Below, in pieces: positions 8,453 to 18,408 of a stretch of 18,408 nt of DNA. Below the pieces are notes generated by a model. That model saw only the letters and a program-made list of their open reading frames with translations. It did no database searches and was not told the DNA's origin. The DNA is from Spirogloea muscicola (taxonomy: Eukaryota; Streptophyta; Zygnematophyceae; Spirogloeales; Spirogloeaceae), in assembly GCA_009602725.1 (NCBI GenBank), contig WELB01000009.1, positions 1,061,586 through 1,079,993 on the forward strand, written 5' to 3'. How positions within the stretch are numbered: the first letter of the stretch is position 1; every line of letters starts with the position of its first letter. The position numbers were made by a program, and so were the translations under genes.

Positions 8453-11400
8453 TCACCGGCCCAAGCCTTGGGGCGTCCATGGCCGCCCGCTCGGCACGGG
8501 GTGGCCGCTCCCAGAGTCGTGGGCGCTCCACGGCGCAGAGGAGCCATTGAAGGTGCTGTGGCCACCATCATGGGCCGACCAGGTGGACTGCTCAGGAGGC
8601 GGCATACCACCCCAGTAGCCCGGCGGGGGGCCACTGGCGGTCGGCAGCGGGCCGTGCCAGCCGCCGGGAGCTGCCGGCGGGCCACTCATGGGCACCATGG
8701 CGGCTGCGGCACGCCGTGCCGCCGGCGGTGCCTCCGGCGGCGGCTCCATGAAGTGCTTCTGGAAGTACTTGACCAGCCGGTCTGGGCTTGTGAAGTCGTG
8801 CTTGCGGAACCGGAAACCCTGCGCCAGTCCACAAGCACTAGGACTATTTGTCAAACACTTTGGCCTTCTAACCTTAACGTGGAGAAGAGTGAATACCTTG
8901 GCCTTCTAACCTTAATTTGGAGTAGAGGAAATCCAGTACAAGGTCACTCAAAGTCGAACAGATTAGGCCACCCAGAACCAAAGGTTATGCAAGAGCGTAA
9001 TCGAGTGCAGGGTCAGACAGAGTGTGGCTAGCAGATCCCAAACATTAGTGGAACCTGGGACATGCATTTGCTGCCTGTCAACTTTGGGTCTCTTCACTAT
9101 GCTGCTATTTTGCAGTAGTGTCTCACCTTGGAGGACACAGAGATGTACTCGTGGACGGGGCTGTGCATCCGGATGTAGGAGAGCACGAATGCGCCGGGGT
9201 GCTTGTGCGAGACCGAGACGTAGTATGGGATGCGGCCAGGGTTCTCGCGCTTCTCCTTGATCAGCAGGCGGTCCACCTCATCCTGCGGGCCCTCCCAGAA
9301 CTTGCGATAGCCCAGCATCTCTTTCAGATGCCCCACAAGCGGCTCTATGTACCTGGCCTCGACCTGCACAGTAAGATATTGCATTGAAGTCAACCATCAG
9401 GTATGAACTTTGGAATGACACGAATATGGGGTGTATATGCACCGAGTATAGATATATAGAATTTTGCATGTTGAAACAGTTTGGCCCTCAAGTACAGATA
9501 ACTTTCTCAAGTGTTGCTTGCATCGCTCTGCCTGATTCCTACCAGGGCTGCCCAGGTGCCATGGTACATAGCAACTACAGAGGAGGAAAGGACACGCTCA
9601 AGTCAATATCTTGACAGGATTTATGTCAGTGTATGCTGTGACGACATCCCCCAAATGACCGTTGCCCTTGGTACGAAAGATTAAAGCTCACCTCGTCAAT
9701 GTCCTCAAAGTTCTCCCCACCAATTGTCAAGGTCTTGCCAATGCGCAGGAACGACGTCGCATCCCTCTTGTCCTTGCCACCCTCCTCGATGTCAATGTGC
9801 GTGTACACGCCTTTCGCAAACTTCAAAGTCAAGGAGAGGTGGTCTGGCCCTTTGCTACTTGGGCGCAAAATGACAGTCCCCACCTCCTTATCTTCGAGTT
9901 GCTGCAAGCACATGCCAACACATGAAATTTGCGAGTGAGCTCCAGGCTTATGTGCAGCTTCTGTGACTTCGAGAAATACTTCGATACCCACAAAGGCGAT
10001 GGTGATCAATCCACTTCAAAATATTTGTCATTACTGCTCTTCTCGCAGTGGATAATGACTTGCTACCCATCAAAGCGGTAGTGCTTGCATGCGTAAGGAA
10101 AGCCAAAGAGCCCTGGATGCTTCTCGTGCCATAGACTCTGGGACTCTGTAGCTGCCACTACATGTTGCAGAGTACTGCTGCGCATCCTTTTCATTCCATT
10201 ATACCAATATTTTCGAAATATACATTGTGCCAAATGTTATGGAGTCTCAAGAAGCGAAGAGGGTGACAGCACAGCTTGAGGTGCACTCTGGGACATGTCT
10301 CACCTGCATAGCTTCAGGCAGCGAGACATTCTGGAAGAGGGGGTGCACAATCATGCGCGGACGGAAGGCACGCCGCCGCTCCATCTCGGCCTTTCTCTTC
10401 AGACGCTCCTCCTCGATAAGCGCCACGCTCTCGTCCCGCCGGAAATACTTGTCCTTGGGCATGGCCTGATTCCAATTCTCACTGCGGAGCTCACTCCCCC
10501 GGCATGTCAAGGTGACCTGCCATGCAGCAAAGAGCAAAATTCAATGAAACACTCAATACGGCTAGCAACGAGTCATAACCGTGACAGCATGGTATGCATC
10601 TGTGCTTGAATACTTTAAATATCAAGTACAAGAACAAAGCTTTGTTTCTGCATGTCAGGCTGACCTGGTACTGTGAAGGCAACACTTTCTGGATCCTCCC
10701 TGTAATGACAGCGCCTTCAGAAACTCTGTCCGAGATGTCAGCGTCTCTGTCATCAGTCAAGTCCTCCTTGTGAACTACAGCCAGAAGTCCCGACTCCAGG
10801 GTGCACAGGATCCGATTCTGCTGCACCTTCTTGACCTTTGCCTGCATCGCAGGTGCTGATCAACATTTGAGTTAAACAAGACAAAGTAATTTGAGCTATA
10901 CATTGCAGTCCAGTATTACAATAATGCACAAATAATGAGCACTTCACAGACAAGCGTGTAAGTCTGTTAGCGCTGTCAAAAGATCATAAGTGAATCGATG
11001 GTTTAGGCACCTGTACTACTCTGCCTTGAGCCAGGCTGGTTGGCGTCTCTCCACTGAGGAGATAGAACTCCTCGTCCATTGTGGGGACCTTGTAAGGCAA
11101 CCTCCACTCCCGGTAGCCCTTGACCAACTCGCCCTTGATGTCCAGCAAAGTATCGAGGTCGACCTCTTTCTGCAAAACCCAGTAATTTCTGACATTGTCA
11201 CAAACAACAAGTTGGGGATTGAAGTGGGATAGTGCTGCAGAGCCAGACCAGCTTCTCTTCACATCCCTTGAAGCCTATACTTACTTTCGGAGATGAACGA
11301 GAAATCTAGATACGGTGCGCATGGACACAAGGTGCGCAAAGCTAAGCAGTCAATAAAGGAAAATCATCAACCAATCTAAGCTACACTGTCTGTTTTACTA

Positions 11401-14400
11401 GGTCCACATGCTCCAAGTCAAGCTTGGGAGCGTACCTCCAGGCGCTTCACGTAGTCCTCTACCTCAAGGCGAGCCATGGCATCCGGATGTTCCCTCACCC
11501 ACTCCACGCACAGCTCCAGTGTGTCCTGGTCCACATCCTCCCTCTTCTCGCCAACGGCTGAGCAGTACACGGCCTCAGCCATGGCCTTGGCGTCCTCGTA
11601 TGACACCTGTTGGGCATCTCAAGCAGGTGCTCATTTGGACATATACTTGATGGTGCAATGCAGCCATAGAATTTGTGGCAGTGACCGCACCTTCCCTGTA
11701 TACTAAGATCTGAACCTTTTTGGCCAAATCTCTCTCGAATCTTTCATTCTTTTCCTCCAACAAACCCTAAGAGCTTGAAACAACTTCGATCATAGCAATT
11801 AATTGCAGCATTGCAAAGTGGCGTACTTCTTTGATGTCAGGTGATGAAGAACAAAGGCACGGGTGTACTCACAGGATGGATGCGGGTGTCATCCAGTGGC
11901 TCGAATGTGATGTCAGCCGAGGCCGCGGAGCCAGACGCCCGGACGCGCATCGCCCCGGCAGCATTGATGAAGACAAAGCGCTGCATCAGGGCCAAGGAGT
12001 CCAGGAGCTCCATGCGAGTCGCTATTTTCCCAGCTCCTTTGATTACCCTCTGTGAGCATGAAGACAAAAGTAAGCAGCTTGAGGACAGGCCAATGATCCT
12101 GCGGTAATTAGGCAGGCCCCTATTGCTAGTCCATAAGAAAGACGACCAAAGAGAGCTCAAAGAAGGTACACACCGTAGTGAAATCAGTCTTAAGAAGCTC
12201 TTGCTTGTACACCTCACAAGTCTTTGTTGGTGCTTTCTATTAAAGGCTAAGTGCTGACCAAACGAGGGTTCTCCTTTCCCAGTAACTTGACAGCCATCTC
12301 TTAACGGCTTGCTCAGATAATCAAGCACTTGCCTGAATGTGCATGGCCTTTCTGGGACCAAGACCAGCAACGAATTGGAGAGGCGAGAACAGCCAGTCAT
12401 GCGTGGCAGCGGCGTTGAGGTCAATTCCCACTTGACTGGAGATGGTGACCATGACTCTTTCCACCATCTCATAGACCTCGTCCCTGTTCAGCAGATCCTG
12501 TTGCATGCCATGCGACTTGGGCTAGTAAATTATGCAGGTGCAGAAGTACACCATAGAATCTCATGCAACTCAGAAAAAAGCTGCCAAAATGGCTGCACTG
12601 CATCCATGATGCTGACGAGCAACCAGCTAATGTGCTAAATCTTGGTGCTGTATAAGCTGTAAAAAGTGACTTCAAAGAGTCATACGACACCTAAATGAAT
12701 GTGATCCATGTCTCAACCACTGGCCACCATTTGCATTTATCACTGTCAATAATCTGTGGTGCTGTACACTCATAACCAAGAACCTACACATGTGAAGCTG
12801 CAAGTTCAGCTGCAGATGGTTTTAGCTTGCCTGAAGAGGATGAAGCTTGGCGGAGAGAATCTCTCGCTCAGGCCCGCAGAGCGAAGCCACCATGGCTAGC
12901 GGGTTCTGAATGTAGCGCCCCAAGGCCACGGCCCTCCGAACAATACCTGAAAGCAATAAGTCATGCCAACGCTCAGTGCAAAACCTCAGAATTGATTGCC
13001 GCCTTCATGGTTGCCCGACAGCGCTTGCGTACATCAAGGTCAAATTCCACATAATCATATACACATCAAGGGACCGTCAAGCTCCCAAGCAGCTCGACTA
13101 CGGCGCTCTATCCGGTGCCATACCTGGCTGGCCAGGAAGCTGGTCCTGCGAGATGGGCGAGCGCTCATAGAGCTGGGCAAGCGTCTCCTCCACGAAGAAG
13201 CAGTCGAGTGCCGCGACCTCGTCGGACAGGAACTTGGGCTCGTCCTCGACAATCTTGAAGATGATGGCGTAGATGTCGTCCTTGAGCCGCTTGCACTGCA
13301 GGTTGGCGCCCCCCAGCGCGACGACGTGCGGCTGGTTCTCGGCGAGGAACGTCAGCAGCCGCTCCCGGTCGCCGTCCTTGCGCCGCTGGTGCTCCTCGCC
13401 ACCGCCGCCCATGCTGAGGTACCCAGCGTGCAGCATGTCCACGAGGTCGCCGGCGGCATTGAGCATCACGAACGTCGTTGCCGGGTTGCCGGGTCCCCAG
13501 CAGCACGCCGCCACCCGCATGGCCAGATCCTCCTCCGGCGGCTCTGGGTCGCGCTCGCGCTCGCGCTCGCGGTTGAGCTCGCGGTCCCACCCGTGGTCGC
13601 GCTCCTCGTCCCGGTCCCTCAGGTCGCCGCCTCGGCTCAGCCCTGCCCTTGCATCGTACGGCGCCCTCGCCGCAACGTCCCACAGCACCTGCGCGTACTT
13701 CTCCAGCACGTGCTGCTTTGCTCGGCTGGCAAGCGCCTGTAACGCCAACATGAGAAGGAGCAGCTCCATCATGTCAAATCCAGGATGGCTCACAACAATC
13801 AACAGTCCACGCCAGTGTGAAATGAGGTCCGGGACCTTCAGCTTGAGGATTGAAAGTAAGCCATGTGACGTGAGGTATGAGACCTTCTGCTTGCATAATT
13901 AGAGTAAGCAGCGAGGCAGACAGCTAACTCCAAGCTGTTACTCATAGCACATGCATATTAGACACCTTAACTCAGGCTGTACAACGGCATCAGAAAGTAA
14001 AGAGTCTTGCCTGGCGGGCCTCTCGCTCCATGACAGGGATCAAGATCGAGACCACGGCCTCGCGCAACATCAGCTCGCGTTCCTGATTCCAGCGGCGTGC
14101 CGTGGAGCTCACGGCGTCGCTGAGGTACAGGTTCTCAAGCTCCTTCAGGAGGCTCTTCTGCTCAGACGGCAGCATCCCAACACTCATGTCGAGCAGGCCC
14201 TCGTCCTGCCCTTTCTGTAGGAGCAGCCACTGATCATCGTGGTCAAACTCGCGCAGCGGCTTGTTTTCCAGCCACTTGAACGGGCCGTATGAGTGGAAGG
14301 CGTCAATGGCGGACTGGCCGGCGGCTGTCGGCTTCGCGTTGACCACCGCCGCGGCACCGAAGCGTGAACGCACAAACTCCCGCACGGCAACCTCTGATGC

Positions 14401-17400
14401 AATTTCCACTGCAGCCTGTATTTGAAGACCCCATTCCAGTGCAGCACCATGTTCAGATTTTCATATTGCAATCTGAACCTGCTACTGACAGAAGCAAAAA
14501 GGACATCTAGTAGATGGGAATAACAACCAGCAAACAACTGCTCAAGTTGCCCTTTCAGCAAAGTAGCATACACCGTTTCCGGAGGCGAGTCTCACGAAGG
14601 AAAACTATGAGTAGTGATCATTTGCAAAAGCCAGCTAGACTTATGTCACATTACATGTTGAACATGACTCAGGTCTAACTGCATCGCCTGAATGAGAGGT
14701 CTGTTTGCAAGTGGCAGGCACTTATTACCATGTGCCGAGCTCCCTTTAGCAGGAGCTGGACGTCCTGCAGGCCAGCCTGTGCCAGGCCCTCCTGTTGCTC
14801 CGCCGTCTCTTCAGGCGAGCGTGTGGGATCCTCCACCTCGTGTTGCTGTTGTGAGACTCATGACACAGATGTCATGTTAAAGTGGCACAAGAAAGACGTA
14901 TGAGAGGCTTCTCTTAAGAAGGGGGTACACTAGCTCTAGGCTAAACATGTCTATAAAGTGGGGATCTCACAAAGACGGACAGACATTGAGGCAGGCACTG
15001 TTGAAACTCTTGTGGGATGGCAAGCACCTTGTACATGTCTTCCAAGCTGGCGGCGAGTTGCTCGGCAGTCAGCCCAAATTGCTTGGCCAAGCTTCCAAGG
15101 CCTAACTTCCTGTACACCGAGTACAGTGTTCGCTTCTTGGGCCGCTTGAACACGCTCTGCATCTGCTCCGTCTCCTCGGGAGGAAACTGCTCAGACATTA
15201 CAATTAAAGTGTGAGTGTCAATGCTTTTTGGTAAAGCAGTGTGCCCATCAAAGGACTCAGATGCTCGACAGGAGCTGAGAGGATGAGCACTGATTGACAA
15301 GGTAAACATGTGAATATCTCCCATTCTCTGGCCACTTATGATAGTGGCATAGCAGCTCCAGCAGAGCTTGAGGCTTGCAGACCATCATAAGCTCATGGAA
15401 GCAGCAACCGATCATAAGCTCATGGAAGCAGCACCTGGCAACAGTGTAGTAGCAAGGTAAGCCTGGTCTACTCAGCAGTCGCAACGGCAGGTGTGGCGCA
15501 GCAGACCTGCAGATTGAATTTGGCATCCAGGTCTTCCAGGGCTTGCTCCGACTGCGCATCCAGCACAGCTGCGCGAATGCGTTCCAGCACCTCGCTGGGC
15601 CGCACATCCTGCTCGGCCGTGTCCTGGGCCTTGGAGTAGAGCCGGTACACCACTTGCTTCCGCTGCTGCAGCTGCAGCCACTTCTTGTCCCAGTGGCAGA
15701 TTGCCCACAGCGCCTGCTAGCAAGAAGCAGGGCATTGCTCGCTGAGGTGCAACGGCTTGTTGGGACAGCAACAAAACGACAAGGTGTGAACGCGTCAGGC
15801 TACTCTGCATCGTCTGCTAAAGTATGTAGGAACCAGTCAGGGCATTGCTCATCAGCTTAGAAAGTTTGCAACAAAACTACGGATCAAGGGGGCATGCATT
15901 GCGTAAATTGGCCAATACACCTATATGTCGTGTTCTGAAAGCCTGATTCCAAGCAGCCTATTCTCTGGCTCCCACAAACTATCACTTGTAAGGGTGTTTC
16001 CAAGTCGAGACGGAGGTGTTGATTCAGGGATGACGATTAAAGAGTGTCCAAGCATTGGATACTCTGTGCTGCAAGCCCACCTTGAAGTTCTGAAGTCGGT
16101 GGCGGTCCTCCTTCCCGCGCCTTCCGAGGAGCGTCGGGCATGAGGCCTTGCGATACATCCCAATGAATGGCACCTGCAGAGAAAGAGCGCCAGACATGCC
16201 AAGCAGAGCAATGACAGCAAATTTTGATCAGTATCCGACTCAAGACCACCTCTTGCGGCCGCACTGCTCAACTTCATGGAGGAGTTTCACACACAAAGGG
16301 TTGTGACTACAGCTGTGGCTACACAGTCTCAGAGGGCAGCATATTTGTGATAAGTATGTTAACAGTAAGCTGAGCTGGTCATCCGTCTGCTCCCAATGTA
16401 AGACCCCTATTACAGAGAGCGGCACCTCAGCTGGTCATCTATCCGTCCTTCATGCATTGATTTCAATACTTAATTACTACTTGCTCCTGGATCGTTGTCT
16501 GTAAACTCAACATCCACTTACCCCAACTTCATGCAACCACAACATGCCCACAGAATGTCAGCAATGGCACCAAGGAGCGAGTAAAAGCGTGGGCAAGATT
16601 TGCCACAGTTCGTCGCACCTCCAGCATCTCGCTGTGCATCATCTCAAGGACGTTGGCAACCTCCTCCTGCACTGTGGCCTGCCGCTGCGCCTTCTCAGAG
16701 GGCGGCTCCATGGTCGTCAGGTACGCGAGCTCTGGCAGCGGAGGACGTGCCAGCGCGCCAATGACGCGGTCAAAGATCCACACTGCCTCGTCAGCCACGT
16801 CCTGTGCTGGAATGGGCCCCACAGCTTCGGCAAGCAGCTGCACATTGACAAATCAGGAGCTTGCTCAGCAACACCTCCTTGCTACAGTTAGCTGTCTAAC
16901 TATAATTACCAGGACTTTGAAAATGGACAGTAACTGACTGATTTCCAGGTGACTTCACCTAGACCTCAGGTCACATCACCTAGAGTTCATCTGACATCTA
17001 TCTTCAGCCAGACATTCTTTTCCCCTTACAAACATCACGTCCAGTAGTGTTACCATCTAAATGAGCCACGATTCTAATACGCCGGACTAGATGGCAGGAT
17101 CAGACAATGTGTGCAAGCAGTCCTGCCGACACAGAGCAGGCGCCATCACCTGCATGCGCTCAGGGACGTCAAGCTGCCGGATCTGCTCGTCGCGCTCTGT
17201 CATGTACTTGGCCTCCAGCACGCTTGGCTCGAAGCGCCGGGCGAGCGACTGCTTGGACAGAGACCCCGCAGCCCCCGCGGCTGTCCGCCGAGTCCGCCTT
17301 CGGCCCTCCGTGTCATCGTCCTCTGCGCCCTCCTCACCCTCCTCGTCCAGCCCCGCAGCGCCGTCCTCGTCACCGTCGCCGGCCTCCATCGCCTCGCGCC

Positions 17401-18408
17401 GCCGCCGGTCCATCTCCAGCAGCTCCGTGACGTCGCCGAAGATGTCCTGCGCCTCCTGCAGCGCCGACGCGTTGACGCCCTCCGCCGCGCCGCGGCCCGC
17501 GCGCTTCTTCGGCCGCCGCCGCCGCACTGGCTGCCCGTGCTCGTCCTCCTCCTCGTCCACGATGAAGTCGGCCATCTCGTCCTCCTCCTCAGCCAGATCC
17601 TCATCCTCCTCGCCGTCCTCGCTGTCCCCAGGAGGTCTCTCGAGCAGCGCGGCGTCATCGTCCTCTGCAACGCCTGGCAGCGCGCGCTTGTTGGGAATTG
17701 GAGAAGTCAAGAGAGAAGGTTTGGAATAGTTTGACTTGGAGGGTTTAAAAGCTTTAGATTCAAGGGTTTAGGGTTTCAGATTAGGGGTAGAGGCTAGGGT
17801 TCAGGTTTAAGGATTTTGGGGTTTCGGGTTTAGGGAAGGATTGGAATCTACATCAGGCCTTACAAGCACGGCACATCACAATGTGCAGCAGATGAGGGGG
17901 GAGAGCCGGATCTCCTCACCATCTTTGTCGTCACCGAACAGCGAGCGCTCAAACACCTGCTCCGCTGTCCGCGCGGCGGCCGCGCCGCCACCCAGCCTGC
18001 GACCCTCAGTCTTGTGCAGGCCGCCGCTGCTCTCCTCCCCGTCCTCGCCCAGGCGGCCCTGCTCAGCGCCGCCGCCCCCGCCTTCCTCCTCGACGTCCAG
18101 CTCCACGTTCCGCTTCTTCAGCCGCTTGAACTTCTTCTTATCGCCCTGCCAGGCGCCGCCGCGACGAGCTCGTCAACAAGGGACCATCATGGTGGCACTG
18201 GCGGTATGGCCGAGCCAGTGTTGGGTCTAAGGAGCGTTAGGAGTTGGTTAAAGCTTTCATCTAAGCACTTAGACCCTAGATTGTCCTTGTTGGGTTATGC
18301 AGCCAGCAGAAACGGCAGTGCTCACAGCCTTAGGCGGCGGACGGTGGTAGCCGGCGACGTTCTCCTGCAGAAGCTCGTAATCCTCGTCATCCAGCTCCAG
18401 CTCTCTGT
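8453..18408 (-). CDS. SPT6: Transcription elongation factor / histone chaperone SPT6, 5'-partial
   Basis: Travels with RNA polymerase II and handles nucleosomes. Exons: 18408-18326, 18145-17920, 17664-17150, 16837-16619, 16173-16081, 15713-15507, 15186-15028, 14845-14729, 14415-14011, 13736-13124, 12946-12831, 12497-12333, 12049-11873, 11606-11436, 11169-11011, 10841-10665, 10516-10304, 9901-9692, 9363-9127, 8818-8453; about 1,541 visible residues (human 1,726). Acidic N-terminus (LDDEDYELLQEN, ADFIVDEEEDEHGQP) with ALQEAQDIFG, the likely Spn1/IWS1-binding motif; core VPFIGMYRK; YqgF-like about 747-870; HhH with GLGPRK at ~962; S1 about 1142-1210; tandem SH2 about 1275-1445 with VILRPSSKG; a Pro/Gly/Trp tail. 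FYLLSGETPTSLAQGRVVQ before S1 is plant-like and lacks the Cys-containing insertion of animal SPT6. Every join keeps frame. The N-terminal tens of residues lie outside the window. Confidence 0.95.
8870..8915. repeat. Direct repeat in SPT6 last intron
   Basis: The 18-mer TTGGCCTTCTAACCTTAA occurs at 8870-8887 and 8898-8915, period 28, inside intron 9126-8819; following bases (GTGGAG/TTGGAG) are also similar. Confidence 0.85.
10502..10667 (-). repeat. 18-nt direct repeats bracketing SPT6 intron 10664-10517
   Basis: On the coding strand CAGGTCAGCCTGACATGC (10667-10650) straddles the donor and CAGGTCACCTTGACATGC (10519-10502) straddles the acceptor, 16 of 18 identical. The downstream copy encodes VTLTC of the S1-domain end; the upstream copy, if translated, would read VSLTC. 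Both contain AG|GT exactly at the splice junctions. Confidence 0.85.
12050..12332 (-). other. GC-AG intron in SPT6 (after the HhH GLGPRK motif)
   Basis: The donor is ATTCAG|GCAAGTG, the acceptor CTCACAG. The upstream exon ends GLGPRKAMHIQ and reading on would hit TGA after three codons; the downstream exon starts RVIKGAGKIATR. Phase 0 on both sides. Confidence 0.85.
12498..12830 (-). other. GC-AG intron in SPT6
   Basis: The donor is CTTCAG|GCAAGCT after SAKLHPLQ (human LKFHPLQ), the acceptor CAACAG before DLLNRDEVY. Reading on would hit TAA after two codons. Phase 0. Confidence 0.88.
13551..13572. repeat. GCGCTC hexanucleotide repeat coding Arg-Glu
   Basis: Nearly four copies of GCGCTC on the + strand inside SPT6 exon 13736-13124; on the coding strand they encode RERERE within an Arg/Asp/Glu-rich linker just before the YqgF-like domain. 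Confidence 0.85.
13737..14010 (-). other. GC-AG intron in SPT6
   Basis: The donor is CGCCAG|GCAAGAC, the acceptor GTTACAG. Joining gives VMEREARQALASRAKQHVL, which aligns without a gap to the human MAKELKNKLLAEAKEYVI helix. No usable GT nearby. Confidence 0.88.
15384..15433. repeat. 23-nt tandem repeat in an SPT6 intron
   Basis: Two perfect copies of a 23-mer beginning ATCATAAGCTCATGG and ending GCAGCA, at 15384-15406 and 15411-15433, period 27, in intron 15506-15187. Confidence 0.9.
17735..17836. repeat. Telomere-like patch in SPT6 intron 2
   Basis: About 100 nt of imperfect GGGTTTAGGG-type units in intron 17919-17665. On the coding strand it reads CCCTAAACCC-like; an exact AAACCCTAA telo-box is at 17776-17768 and continues as AAACCCTAAACCC. 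Confidence 0.8.

Noticed and set aside
8315-9031. 238-codon + strand open frame
   Set aside because: It is the antisense of the SPT6 last exon and neighbouring intron; the - strand gives the SPT6 tandem SH2 end and tail.
10640-10664. Extending the SPT6 S1 exon through VSLTCRNK
   Set aside because: The next exon supplies VTLTCRGSEL, which aligns with the family once only; the first copy is the duplicated start of the intron.
12996-13902. Two + strand frames of 209-248 codons
   Set aside because: Antisense shadows of SPT6 exon 13736-13124.
17087-17734. Long + strand frames of over 200 codons opposite the SPT6 acidic exon
   Set aside because: The GC-rich acidic coding strand leaves all antisense frames open; the Ser- and Leu-rich products match nothing, while the - strand is clearly SPT6.
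1-18408. tRNA, rRNA, CRISPR array, transposase or viral genes
   Set aside because: Looked for on both strands; nothing with cloverleaf, array periodicity or recognisable mobile-element protein was seen.

Overview
The window is nuclear DNA of an intron-rich, GC-rich eukaryote, most likely a green alga or a close relative in the green lineage. I conclude this from the character of the four genes: the EMC4 and SPT6 proteins read closest to the land-plant forms I remember, CFAP20 is nearly identical to the flagellar protein FAP20, and degenerate plant-type telomere motifs (TTTAGGG-like) lie in the introns. Exons are GC-rich and short; most introns are 110-450 nt. No species call is possible from sequence alone.

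Four genes alternate in orientation. (1) FANCL, + strand, 5'-truncated by the window edge, 1-3431: the RWD/URC-type E3 ubiquitin ligase of the Fanconi anaemia DNA-crosslink repair pathway, 12 visible exons ending in an intact C4HC3 zinc finger. (2) CFAP20/FAP20 (BUG22), - strand, 5598-3743: six exons, complete, 192 residues, with a 9-nt last exon. (3) EMC4, + strand, core exons 6440-7064 with less certain ends: a membrane subunit of the ER membrane protein complex. (4) SPT6, - strand, 18408-8453: 20 visible exons, about 1,541 residues, only the extreme N-terminus missing; a transcription elongation factor and histone chaperone with acidic N-terminus, YqgF-like, HhH, S1 and tandem SH2 regions, and a tryptophan-containing tail. 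FANCL/CFAP20 and EMC4/SPT6 converge; CFAP20/EMC4 diverge from a shared region packed with GGC/GCC repeats. The four genes are unrelated in function, so this is ordinary nuclear gene order rather than an operon or gene cluster.

Exon joins were worked out by hand from reading frame, splice dinucleotides and remembered family sequences; almost every join keeps the frame with a gap-free match. The notable signals are in gene architecture: four GC-AG introns sharing an AG|GCAAG donor; exact telo-box motifs (AAACCCTAA), all in the sense orientation, in 5'-proximal introns of three genes; an SPT6 intron flanked by an 18-nt near-perfect direct repeat that looks like intron birth by tandem duplication; and a phase-neutral, stop-free intron inside the FANCL zinc finger. 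I see no mobile element with coding capacity, CRISPR array, tRNA or rRNA.
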